Shown piece after piece: positions 8,225 through 16,692 of a stretch of DNA of 22,389 nt. The stretch comes from Fragilaria crotonensis. Taxonomy: Eukaryota > Bacillariophyta > Fragilariophyceae > Fragilariales > Fragilariaceae. The position numbers and the translations under genes were made by a program. Every line of letters starts with the position of its first letter. Positions within the stretch are counted from its first letter, which is position 1. The stretch covers positions 1 through 22,389 of the forward strand of contig JAKSYS010000816.1 of NCBI GenBank assembly GCA_022925895.1, in the 5' to 3' direction. The notes under the pieces are model-generated. The model had not been told where the DNA came from and did no database searches. It was given only the letters and a program-made list of their open reading frames with translations.

Positions 8225-9353
8225 CGGGAATCGGCACGCCGTACTTCACCTCCAATGGTCTGCTGATCCGTCCCGGCTTCTTCCGCTTCCTCACGCCACC
8301 GGTTGTCGGAACCGCACGGATAATCCGCCGAATCAGGCGGGTACCGTTAGGTAGATGGGAGGCAACTCGTATTGTCGTCGGGGAACCGGTGTCGTCACCA
8401 TGATAAGACCCACCCGCATCACGCATGATACGTCGAACAATCTTAGAAAAGTTACGATTAAACTGGCGAGCCCATCGCGTATAGCGACCGCCAGTGTATC
8501 GTCCACTGTCATTCCCGAGTTTGTGCTCAAGCACATAGCATGCCGTCTCACTAAGAAAATCACGTTTCACCGTAGAGAACGGCAATATAGATATTTCGTC
8601 GGTCTTCCAGCGGATCCGGAACATCAACAACCCATTTTGCCACTCGTGACCATCAATCCGATCAAATAACTCGTCAGGGTCAGAATCCGCAGCGATTCTT
8701 TCGAATTGATGAGCGATATCGTCGAAGACTGGAGGGTCCAAGTCTTCGTCCTGTGTGATCTGGCGGACATCGCCTCCGTGCCCTGGATCATCAGCGTGAT
8801 CATCGAACGAACCGTCGTTCGTAGGATCTGCTCGGACATTAGCAGTAGGTATAACCGGAGTACTCGCAGGATTGCGAGACTGCACAACAGGAGTCGAATC
8901 GGTTTGAGAGGTCACAATAGGATCAAGTGGTGGAGTATGGCCCGAAGCTGTTGGAAAAACCATCTGCTCCTCTGAATTGGAAGGCGGTTGCTGGGTAACC
9001 GGCGAACTTTGCGATTCAGAGAAGAACGCTTCCGGTGCGAGAATCGAATGACGTGGGCGCTTAGTCGGCGGCCCATAAACCTCCAGTATGCCATCTTCGA
9101 ACTCGTCCGGAAGTTGAGTACGATCACTCCTCGACGATGGGGAAAGTAGAGCGCGCAATTCTGCCACCGTACCGCCCACAACGTCGTCAGCCTTTTCCGA
9201 ACCCGGGTCGCCGTCATCGATCGAACTCGGGTCGGCGAGAAGTGTACGTTCATCGTTGCAATAAAACGATAGCGTCGTCGAGGGCGATGCGGGGACAATC
9301 TCCGACGTATCATCACGCGGGTATCGTCTGCGTATCACCGATCGAGCTAACAC
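8225..9353 (-). pseudogene. pol: Integrase-RT linker with chromodomain-like module
   Basis: The frame is open from 9353 (VLARSVIRRRYPRDD, the end of integrase) through a Pro/Ser/Asp-rich linker of about 200 residues to 8225, where one shift leads into reverse transcriptase. At 8514-8672 the segment ELFDRIDGHEWQNGLLMFRI, then RWKTDEISILPFSTVKRDF and ETACYVLEH, resembles a chromodomain-type fold: (V/I)..I.GH.W..G.L.F.+.W......S..P....+.D....A.YV. Chromodomains on integrases of gypsy chromoviruses direct insertion towards marked histones. Only one candidate aromatic-cage Trp is visible, so methyl-lysine binding is uncertain. The open frame over 370 codons shows this part is better preserved than the rest. 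Confidence 0.65.
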
Positions 9354-10400
9354 CTGTGGAGAAGTCTCCGTTTCGTCATCGGGTTGAGTTAAGATTAAGA
9401 AACAAAACGCGTCTCCGATATTCTGAGCAATACCCAGAAAACGGCCTTTAACATCTTAGGTTGTGGAAAAGGTTGACGTGGATTGTAATACCAAATCGGC
9501 TGCCAAAACGAAACGAAAGACACTTATATCCGGTCTGTCGCCCCAGTGTGCTTCGTGTGGTGTCGACCAGTTCAGACTTCGTCGAGCAAGTACCGTCCGT
9601 AAAAGACATACATATTCCAACGCGAAGCACCACAATTAAGGGGCAGCTGGTGATTTTCATAAGATGGACAGTCGCGGCTTTCAAAGCACCGCCGCGATGC
9701 TCCGCGAGGTTCTGCTTGATGGTGGGCCTCCGTGAACTCAGAACGAATCGACATCGAAGTAAGATAATCGACCCAACGTTTACCCTTAAATCGGGTGCGT
9801 TATCTGACTTGATCACCGTCGGTGCACCAGTCGGCCACCAGCTTCGGTAACGTCGTCGGACTCTGAGATTGGCGGCGCATTAAGAATGCGACGTCCAAAC
9901 CTGTTCGCCGGAAACAATAAAGATTCCAGCATTTAAAACCTCGAACCAACGGGGAGCGAGAAGAACGTGTCAACATAACAAACATCATTGACACGTCGTA
10001 CTTTGAGCCTGGCAACCGCGTTTGAAAGTGGTCGCGCATCATCTCTCTCGTCTCCGCTTCGACCGTCGGAACCAATTGTGTCGTCGCAGACAATGTCTTA
10101 GCAACAACGTGATCAGGGGTGAAACCCAAAAACCGCTTCCAACATGCATCGGTATGAATCGGAGTCGCGGGTCGCCGACGTGAATGGAGTCGCGCCATCG
10201 GTTCGTAGGCAACGGATCCGCCATCCGTCAAAGATACCTTGGTAACGATAGCTCCTCTGAATCAGTGATGCGATGAACTTCAAAAAACACTTGGTGCCAT
10301 CAAAGTAAAAAGGAAGCTTGTGTTTTCCAAATCGAGCCATTTGGAGACCAGGTTTTCCATCGACGCCGCGTTCGCAACGCGCGATCATCGATACCATTCC
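9354..10400 (-). pseudogene. pol: Integrase of the copia element, frameshifted
   Basis: Pieces in three frames give a copia-type integrase (rve DDE fold), which inserts the cDNA. First is VDGKPGLQMARFGKHKLPFY (pre-integrase region, about 10360). Then comes a segment with WKRFLGFTPDHVVAKTLSAT. YVDTFF carries the first catalytic Asp (codon about 9968). It is followed by VRGFKCWNLYCFRRTG, then SDNA with the second Asp (about 9796-9807). A third block has AEHRGGALKAA, which probably holds the catalytic Glu. The C-terminal part ends in FLGIAQNIGDAFCFLIL just before 9353. A typical N-terminal HHCC zinc motif is not evident. At least three shifts break it. Confidence 0.75.
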
Positions 10401-10518
10401 TCTGGTCCCGCAAAGACTGATGTACAGAAAGTAGGATTCTGTCTGTTGGGGTTTGAATCTAGTAAAGCCTCGTGAGCATATGCCGCGTAGGCTTTACCAT
10501 CCTCACCAATCAATTTCG

Positions 10519-10752
10519 CTACGGCAGAGACAACTGGAAAACTTCGCCAACGTTTCGGCCAGCAAAAGCCCCGGTCATCATTACCTCGCGTCCGGTCCTC
10601 CTCACAACCTTCCAGATGGACGTCACCAAGGTTTGATCATTCCCGGTGTCCGATACAAGAATTTGTTGAGAGGAGTCGACTTCCGAAATAAATTCATTCA
10701 AACGAGTAACACGGCGAAGGACGCGAACGGAAGTTTCCTCCTCTGCAAGAAG
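10519..10752 (-). pseudogene. pol: Aspartic protease region with DTGN centre
   Basis: The frame encodes ILVSDTGNDQTLVTS followed by a Gly-rich flap-like segment (RTGREVMMTGAFAGRN). An Asp-Thr/Ser-Gly triad in this position between Gag and integrase is the retroviral-type protease centre. The residue after Gly is Asn here rather than the usual Ala, unlike the DSGA of the left element. After 10519 the sequence continues in another frame (KLIGEDGKAYAAYAHEALLD), giving a further shift. The protease would cut the Gag-Pol polyprotein. The call depends on position plus the triad; the domain is short and diverged. Confidence 0.6.
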
Positions 10753-12293
10753 TCAGGCGCTGCGTTCGGAGAGAATCCGACGGCTCTTCTGCAAACGGAT
10801 TCGCTTTCTCGTCACCAGCTCGTCACCGGAGCCGTCGGAACCGTCATCGTTACCCGGTTCTGACGCAGTAGTAGCAGTGCCATCGGGGGTACTAGACGTC
10901 GAACCAGCCTTAGCCTTCTTCGATCGGCGAGACTTGTTCTGTTTTCCGCGCTTTCCATTGCCAGTAGCGGTTGTCTTGAACCGCTCAACTATGGTGTTGA
11001 ATTGCTCGTTGAGTTGAAATTGATTCTTACCCTTGTGGGCCTCAATGCGCCACTCGAGTAAAAGCTTAAAAAACGAAGCACCTATCCCGATTTTCCAAGT
11101 ATCTGGAAACTTCGGAATGATCCACTTCCTGTTCATCGGTCCCGGTTCACCTCCTGCCGATCTCTGTTGAGTTCCGGCAGATGTGGAAACGGTCCGACGC
11201 GAGTGTCTAGTACCAGATGCACCGTCACCAGAAACACCCGACGCTTGATCCTTGATGTTGAGCGATGTTTCGCGCTCACGTATTTCGGTCAAGATTGCCT
11301 CCACGCTGCTGTCGGGACGATGAACGATGGAGTCACGAACTGAATCGAACGCCTCGTCTTGAATCGCAACCAATAACAGAGCTCGGAGGGTATCTTTGTC
11401 TTCAGCGAGTTTTGCTTTATTCTTCCTGAGACGCTGAAGGCAGTCGCGGAAGTCCGAAACAAAACTCGACCCGGAAACGCAGGATCCAAGCGAATACTAA
11501 GAAGACGTCTGACGTCGAACAAGACCACGTTAGCGCGGTTGATCGTAGTATCGCAGTAGGCTGCAAGATCAGCCCACAACGCCACCGGATCTAGCTTGTC
11601 GTCGTCAACCATCGCCTGGGCAATTGATTGAGCCTGGCCCCATGAACCGCAGTGCGGAGGAGGTAAAATACGCTCTCTCCGACACTCGGGTACTTTTGGA
11701 CTTCGGCCGCATCTTTCAAGAAGATACCAAAACCACCAATGCCCATTGAGTTCACCGTGGCGTCCTTCCACGCGAAGTAATCCTCATCCAAGCCAGAGAA
11801 CTTGCTCAACTTTGGCATGTTCTTCTTGTCGTAGAGTTCGAACCTTTACGCAAAGGGGAGCCAACGATAGAACCAGTAGGAGATGCCTTCTGTTTAGAAG
11901 CATCAAGCTGACTCATGATAACGTCCAAAGTCAGATCCGGCGTCAAAATGCCAATGCGGGCGTAATCAACGATACAGCCCACCTTTTTGACAACGACAGG
12001 GGCTAAAAGCTCCTCTGGCATTCCGTTGCCGGAAACCAGAGCTGTCTTGACGTCCTCAGACGTGAATAACTTCATATCGCTCCACTTACGGACACGCCAA
12101 TGTTGACTGAAAAGAAGCGTGATCCCTTCCTTTAACTTCGTACGGTCCGCCTCCTCCTCATCGAGGATGTCCACGAACAAATCAAGGATTTGCGACGTGG
12201 GGTGGACTAAACGAACGGGAGTCACGTTCACAGCATCACCTGGGGTGATGCTAGCAGTACCAGCGGTTTGGGAGGGAGAGAAGGCTCGGACAT
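10753..12293 (-). pseudogene. gag: Gag of the copia element, frameshifted, no zinc knuckle
   Basis: The likely start is the ATG at 12293 (MSEPSLPPK). The protein continues in other frames: 12231-11840 (ILDLFVDILDEEEADRTKLK and on), 11840-11650 (FELYDKKNMPKLSKFSGLDE, then DYFAWKDATVNSMGIGG), 11650-11480 (DPVALWADLAAYCDTTINRA) and 11373-10753. The F.G.DEDYFAWKD and later helical segments match the Gag style of diatom copia elements. The C-terminal part lacks any CCHC knuckle; instead there is a basic stretch (GNGKRGKQNKSRRSKKAK) that could bind RNA, then a Gly/Ser/Asp-rich tail. Gag forms the particle. At least three indels disable it. Confidence 0.75.
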
Positions 12294-12324
12294 GGTCAAC
12301 TAAAAGAGGTTAAAGTAGCAACAA

Positions 12325-12336
12325 AGACTATTAATC
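12325..12336 (-). other. Candidate primer-binding site resembling a tRNA anticodon arm
   Basis: Directly inside the 5' LTR core, the plus strand reads AGACTATTAATC, the sequence a primer would have. This matches AGACTTTTAATC, the anticodon arm of eukaryotic tRNA-Lys as I recall it, at 11 of 12 positions. It does not match a tRNA 3' end such as initiator Met. Drosophila copia is known to prime from a half-tRNA cut in the anticodon stem. Use of such a primer here is inference. Confidence 0.35.
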
Positions 12337-12444
12337 GTCATGCACAAGTAGAAGTGACTAGGTGGTTCAGTTTAGTCTACCTACGCTGGAACTGTGAGGT
12401 CCCCGCGCATGTCGGATGGCAGGACAGACGACTCTATCCTGACA
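12336..12444 (-). repeat. 5' LTR of the copia element
   Basis: This is the direct repeat of 6386-6494. Its outer end is TGACA, followed by the ATATC duplication. Its inner end is CGTCA rather than TGTCA. As the 5' LTR on the minus strand it should carry the promoter, but no TATA box is obvious in 109 bp. Confidence 0.93.
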
Positions 12445-12449
12445 ATATC
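12445..12449. repeat. Target site duplication ATATC (right)
   Basis: This is the partner of 6381-6385 and defines the right edge of the insertion. Confidence 0.9.
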
Positions 12450-13101
12450 TACAATAATTCCGCGTATCGTGTTTTGAGGTTTTGAGATTTTGTGGAACTC
12501 GAGTAGTGTAGTATCATAGTATGCAGTATGCATAGTGTTTAGGTGTATGATATTTGGAACACTTTCCCGGCACACCTTGCAGTACTAGTACCATGTTGCA
12601 TACACGACCTTCCCGCGACCCCAAAAGATATGTTCAGGTACACTTGTACGCTTGACGTCATTTCATTGCATTCTAAATCGGATCCGTCCGGGATCAGCGG
12701 TCTACGGCCAAACTTCCACAGATGAGTGATAGCTTCATTGGAATGAATCACACCTTTTCACATCGCGTCGTTCATCGGACTGACGTTGTGGCGGTAGATA
12801 CAAGTACGCCATACTGGCTCTCAGTCTTCATGGTGTAAAGTGCAGTAAATGCTGCATATGGTCTCACCGAGAGTGGAATGGTGCGTACCACGAATTATTG
12901 TGTGTGCACGCGTGCATGTTTACACTGGTGGTGTCACCTAGATTCATGGCATGTCTGAGAGCATTAATTGCAGTCGCGACGCTCTACCCGAGTAGTAGTC
13001 TAATCATCCTCGTCCTACTAGAAAGTGCTCTCGGAGTGTACTTTGTGTTCCATCGACGAATCCAAGTGAATCGAAAAAGTTATCGGTTCCAGCAGAATAA
13101 A
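12450..13101. other. Intergenic and 5' flank of the YWxW gene
   Basis: No gene is supported between the retrotransposon and 13102. The YWxW frame stays open upstream to an ATG at 12916 and would add a hydrophobic extension there. I see no clear core promoter motif. Confidence 0.4.
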
Positions 13102-14004
13102 ATGGTTGTGGTTGTCGTGGAAAACGATGCAGCGACCGAAGTGATGGAAGAGGTGTCACAGAGTGCTTCGCCTGTTTCAGCATCTCCCCCAACGAACTAT
13201 TGGGGTTGGAAGGAGACTGTCAAGGGTACACTTTCGAATCTTGATCTCAGCAAGCTTGGCAAGGCGAAACAGGAAACTGCAGTTTCACCCGAGACATTGG
13301 ACACGAGTTCCGATTCGGTGCCAAAGGTGACACCAGGAGGAGGCTACTGGGAATGGACGGAAACCATCAAAAAGACCTTGTCCACAGTTAGCTTGGGTAC
13401 CGTGGGACATGCCCATGGTGTTGACGCGAAGAACAATGACGAGGCAGTGAAGCAATCGCAAAAGAACTATTGGCATTGGCGCAATTCTTTCAAGAGCGCA
13501 TCCGATCTCGCACAGCAAGAGAAGGACGGTGGTTTGGCGGCGGGTGCATCGGCAAAATCCCCTACTCCTACTACTGGTTCCTATTGGTTTTGGCGGAATC
13601 CATCCATGACGAGTCTGTCGCAAGTGAACTTGGATCAGGCAAGCAAAAAGGAAATGGAGGGCGATGATTCTGTCGCTAGTACACCGACCAAAACGGGGGG
13701 TCCCATCACGAATCTAGAACACAGAATGAGAAATTCTTGGCGCAAATCCTTTCAAAAACTGTCGAATAGCAGTCTCACCAAACTTGATGAAGGAGGCAAG
13801 GATGAATCAAAGTCGTCCGCATGGAAAGAATCCTTTCGATCGTTTCGTGAGTCAGTTCAGAATCTAAATGGAAAGCAGCAACATGATGATTCGGTTGTTC
13901 AGGAAGTTGCGTTCGCTGCGGAAAACGATGTCCGTCATGACAACAATCAAATGTCACTCACGAAAAATGACAGCCAACAATCTTTGGGTGGAATCACCTT
14001 CTAA
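13102..14004 (+). CDS. YWxW-repeat protein of unknown function
   Basis: The frame encodes 300 aa from an ATG in good context (AAAATGG) to TAA at 14004. I do not recognise a family. It has degenerate repeats of about 20-25 residues, each opening with an aromatic YWxW and followed by a basic, Ser/Leu-rich helix: YWGWKETVKGTLSNLDLSKL (residue 33), YWEWTETIKKTLSTVSLG (82), YWHWRNSFKSASDL (123) and YWFWRNPSMTSLSQVNL (161). Two further units keep a single Trp: WRKSFQKLSNSSLTKL (213) and WKESFRSFRESVQNL (241). The linkers are polar and low-complexity. No signal peptide is seen from 13102. The frame stays open upstream to an ATG at 12916, which would add a hydrophobic segment (ALIAVATLYPSSSLIILVLL), so a membrane-anchored form is possible. 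It converges on the transporter gene, stops 71 bp apart. Confidence 0.8.
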   Translation: MVVVVVENDAATEVMEEVSQSASPVSASPPTNYWGWKETVKGTLSNLDLSKLGKAKQETAVSPETLDTSSDSVPKVTPGGGYWEWTETIKKTLSTVSLGTVGHAHGVDAKNNDEAVKQSQKNYWHWRNSFKSASDLAQQEKDGGLAAGASAKSPTPTTGSYWFWRNPSMTSLSQVNLDQASKKEMEGDDSVASTPTKTGGPITNLEHRMRNSWRKSFQKLSNSSLTKLDEGGKDESKSSAWKESFRSFRESVQNLNGKQQHDDSVVQEVAFAAENDVRHDNNQMSLTKNDSQQSLGGITF

Positions 14005-14075
14005 GCACGACAGCGAATGAAGACGTGACACAGTACAAGTAATTCCGACTTTTTTACCCCGTTTACACTGGCTTT

Positions 14076-15858
14076 TTACATATCGACATGTTCATGCCAT
14101 TCTTGTACCAATTCTTGCTCCTTGTCATTGTCGTCCATACCCTGCCATTTCAATATTTTCTGACCCTCCGCCTTGCGCTTGATGCGGTACAAAACGGCGC
14201 CCATCACCATCATGAGGCCCATAAAGCCAACGCCCGTAACTTCATGTCCGTACAAGATACACGAGAAGGCAATGCTCAACAAAATGCGAGTCGTCATGAT
14301 CAAGGTAAAGACGACGGCACCAAAGTTCTTGATAGTGTAGAAAATGAAAATCTGACCAATCGTGGAGCAAATGGAAAATGCGAAAAAGTGCAAATGAATT
14401 TCGGGGTGGTTGGTAATGAACGAGAGTGCTGGTGTCAATTCTTTCGTGTGGAGCAAGGTGACAAAGGCCAGGACAGTGGAAAAGGCCGACGTGGCAAACA
14501 TGAGCTCCACCATGGACAAGTCACGATGACGCTGAAACATGCGAGATTGCCACTGCGATGTGAAGGAATCAAAAAAGAGGTACAGGAACAGGAGCATAAC
14601 ACCCGTCCATGTTGCACTCGCTTCTCCGTAAATGTCGTATCCGAATTTCAAATCGTCACTGGATGACATGAAGAAAGTGATTCCAACACCAATGACGAGT
14701 GCAACAAAGTAGTCGTATGTTGGGTCTGTGCAAGATGGTGGAATTGTGAGCAACGATGGGGAAGTTATGTTTACGAGCACACAAAAACGTAGGCAGACTC
14801 ACACGTCTTGTTGCCCAAAATCTTGCCCATGGCCATGACTGGTGCCAACTTGAACGACTTGAAGAGAGTTGTTGCGGGAAACGACACATATCGCAAGGCT
14901 TCATATTGGCACCACGAACTCAACATGTTGCTAATGCTCGGGAACGAGTATTCGTAAATGACGGTCGAGCGCGAGCGACGCGGCTTGAGATAGATCCAAA
15001 ATAGGCTTGAAATAATGAGCGTCCAGAATCGGTTGGTAAAGACAAGAGCATAGGAATACGTAAAGTACTCTCCCGTTATTCGCGGATAGCGGCGAGTGAG
15101 CATGCGCTCCTGCAAGAGACCCCACGTGACAAACGTAATGTTCAGCATGAGAGAACAAAACAGTAGGCGCTTCAACACCTGGGCCTTGGACATGGTTTCT
15201 TGGTCAAACTCCAAGGCTGGTCTCGTTGTAAAGTTCGGGGTGGGATACATTCTATTAATTGGATCTTGCTCGTCGCCTGAATCTAGGTATTCGTCCTGTT
15301 CAGCACCGTCGCTATCATCCTCTTCATGCTCGATTAATTCGTTTTGTCCATCCACCATGCGATACGCGTATGATCGTGGAGCAGGTGCTTCGCCACGACG
15401 TGTCTCCAAACACTCTGGGAAGTACAGTTTCGCAATCATGGCCGTGATGATCACCATGGCAACATCTGAACGTTATCAACAGGTGAGCATATTGTTTGCG
15501 CCGGCTACACTGTATTCAGAGTTTCAGGCAAAGGAAAGATCAAAGAACAGCAACAAAAACAAAAACAACAAAAGCACTTACAAAGAAGGAAATTGGTTGC
15601 AAGAAGGAGTAGTTCGGCTTCCGCTGATGGAGATAAGAAAGGACGAGTTTGATCGCCAGTCAGGACACTAATCTCATCCTGCGCAACATGCATGGAAGAT
15701 GTGTCCAAACCAAGGGTTTGTCCCGATGTTGATGCCGATGACAGTGAATCGCTGCCGCCGCCAGAAATCTCGGCAAAGTCGTCATCCTCTCCACTATTAC
15801 CACTCGCAAGCTTACGATGCAAACTCCAAGCGGTGTCCGCTATCGATATAAAGTCCAT
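14076..15858 (-). CDS. SLC35B2-like: PAPS transporter-like protein, UAA nucleotide-sugar transporter family
   Basis: Three exons (15858-15582, 15465-14803, 14725-14076) give 529 aa. Introns have GTAAGT/TTCAG and GTGAGT/ACAG ends and both fall in phase 1. The ATG at 15858 is the first after an upstream in-frame TGA. The C-terminal 340 residues match the UAA (SLC35B) family, closest to SLC35B2/PAPST1: SNMLSSWCQYEALRYVSFP at 271-289, APVMAMGKI, DSFTSQWQSRMF, ICSTIGQIFIFYTIKNFGA and CILYGHEVTG. PAPST1 moves the sulfate donor PAPS from cytosol into the Golgi for sulfation of glycans and proteins. About ten membrane helices are expected. Residues 84-105 form an extra N-terminal hydrophobic segment, flanked by acidic loops. 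The substrate is inferred from homology; other SLC35B substrates cannot be excluded. Confidence 0.9.
14726..14802 (-). other. Intron 2 of the PAPS transporter-like gene (77 nt)
   Basis: The donor is GTGAGT and the acceptor TTGCACAG. Splicing joins NKT to YPTYDYFVALVIGVG with a split Tyr codon and restores the family alignment. Confidence 0.9.
15466..15581 (-). other. Intron 1 of the PAPS transporter-like gene (116 nt)
   Basis: The donor is GTAAGT and the acceptor ACGTTCAG. Splicing creates the hydrophobic run NFLLYVAMVIITAMIAKL with a split Tyr codon, which supports the model. Confidence 0.85.
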
Positions 15859-16135
15859 GGCGTCTAGTTTCCGAGTTGATACCAGGTTGTTTCAATTCTT
15901 CACTATGTCTCCCGTTTGCTCTCCTCGTGCCGCCATATCCCAGGCGCATTGGGCAACATGGGAACCAAGACGCCCAAGGACCATGTACAGTACTGTATTA
16001 CGAGGGGCGTACTGTGCATTGGTCTGAGATAGCCAGAGTACGGCAGCCCGGCAGCGCATAAGGAGCTCGTGAAGTACAATGCTACCTGATACTTCCTACG
16101 AAACGAGGTCTGTGAAGAATAATGTAAAGGGGAAA
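15859..16135. promoter_or_regulatory. Upstream region of the PAPS transporter-like gene
   Basis: This is the only 5' flank of the minus-strand transporter gene before the repeats begin. It holds a perfect 12-bp palindrome TACAGTACTGTA at 15986-15997. No TATA box at a fixed distance is convincing. Regulation cannot be read further from sequence. Confidence 0.3.
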
Positions 16136-16281
16136 TTACAATATCACGCATTTTTTTGCCACTTTTCAATATAGTACAATGACTTACTATCCACAAATTC
16201 GTATTTTACTATATACTACATTTACAATTGTATTTACAATATCACGCATTTTGAAAAGAGGCATTTACAATATCACGCATT
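16136..16281 (+). repeat. Three exact copies of a 17-bp repeat
   Basis: TTACAATATCACGCATT occurs at 16136-16152, 16234-16250 and 16265-16281. The surrounding AT-rich sequence contains partial copies (ACTATATCGCGC at about 16299). The copies lie between the transporter gene and the MULE transposase and could be subterminal repeats of a transposon, perhaps of the MULE, but no inverted partner was found on its other side. Confidence 0.8.
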
Positions 16282-16692
16282 GTTTTGCCCCTTTTTACTA
16301 TATCGCGCTTTTGTCGCCTGCCATGCCCGACCTCCACGGACGTCATGGTACACCATCTCGTAACATTCATCAAAGATGGTTCACACTCATCGCTCCACCA
16401 TGTCGTACATACGCAACGAACATCATCATCACTCACTTCTCATCTGTCGTTCGTTTACTAAGCATCATACTTTGAGTGTGGTCATAATTCTTCTCTCTGC
16501 TCTTTTGTTTCAGAACTACAACTCAATCTTCATCTATATGGTCAACGAAATGGCACCAAATCTGAGATCACCAGTAGTCCCATACACAATCTGCGTTACG
16601 GTACTGTACGACCTATTGAAGCAAATTTCCAATCTTACATAAACAATGATCTCATCGTGGCATGCTTCATGATGTACCTGTTCTCGTTTCTT
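16282..16692. other. Gene-free stretch downstream of the MULE transposase
   Basis: This is the 3' flank of the minus-strand transposase gene. Short open frames on both strands have no family features. No convincing terminal inverted repeat could be assigned. Confidence 0.35.

Larger units (their letters stand above)
6386..12444 (-). mobile_element. Complete Ty1/copia LTR retrotransposon with short LTRs
   Basis: Two direct repeats bound the element (6386-6494 and 12336-12444). It is flanked by a perfect 5-bp ATATC duplication at 6381-6385 and 12445-12449, the usual copia target-duplication length. On the minus strand the order is 5' LTR, Gag, protease, integrase, chromodomain-like linker, reverse transcriptase, RNase H, 3' LTR. 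Integrase before reverse transcriptase is the Ty1/copia order. A purine run (GAAGAGGAG, about 6495-6503, read on the minus strand) sits next to the 3' LTR as a polypurine tract. The coding region has at least seven frame changes, so this copy cannot make its own proteins. Total length is 6,059 bp. Confidence 0.95.

Noticed and set aside
10440..10465. tRNA T-loop-like GGTTTGAATC
   Set aside because: No acceptor stem, anticodon arm or D arm could be paired around it, and it lies within the retrotransposon Pol.
14088..14666. Plus-strand open frame of 192 codons
   Set aside because: It is antisense to exon 3 of the PAPS transporter-like gene, which has strong family motifs.
15096..15671. Plus-strand open frame of 191 codons
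   Set aside because: It is antisense to transporter exons 1 and 2 and crosses the intron.
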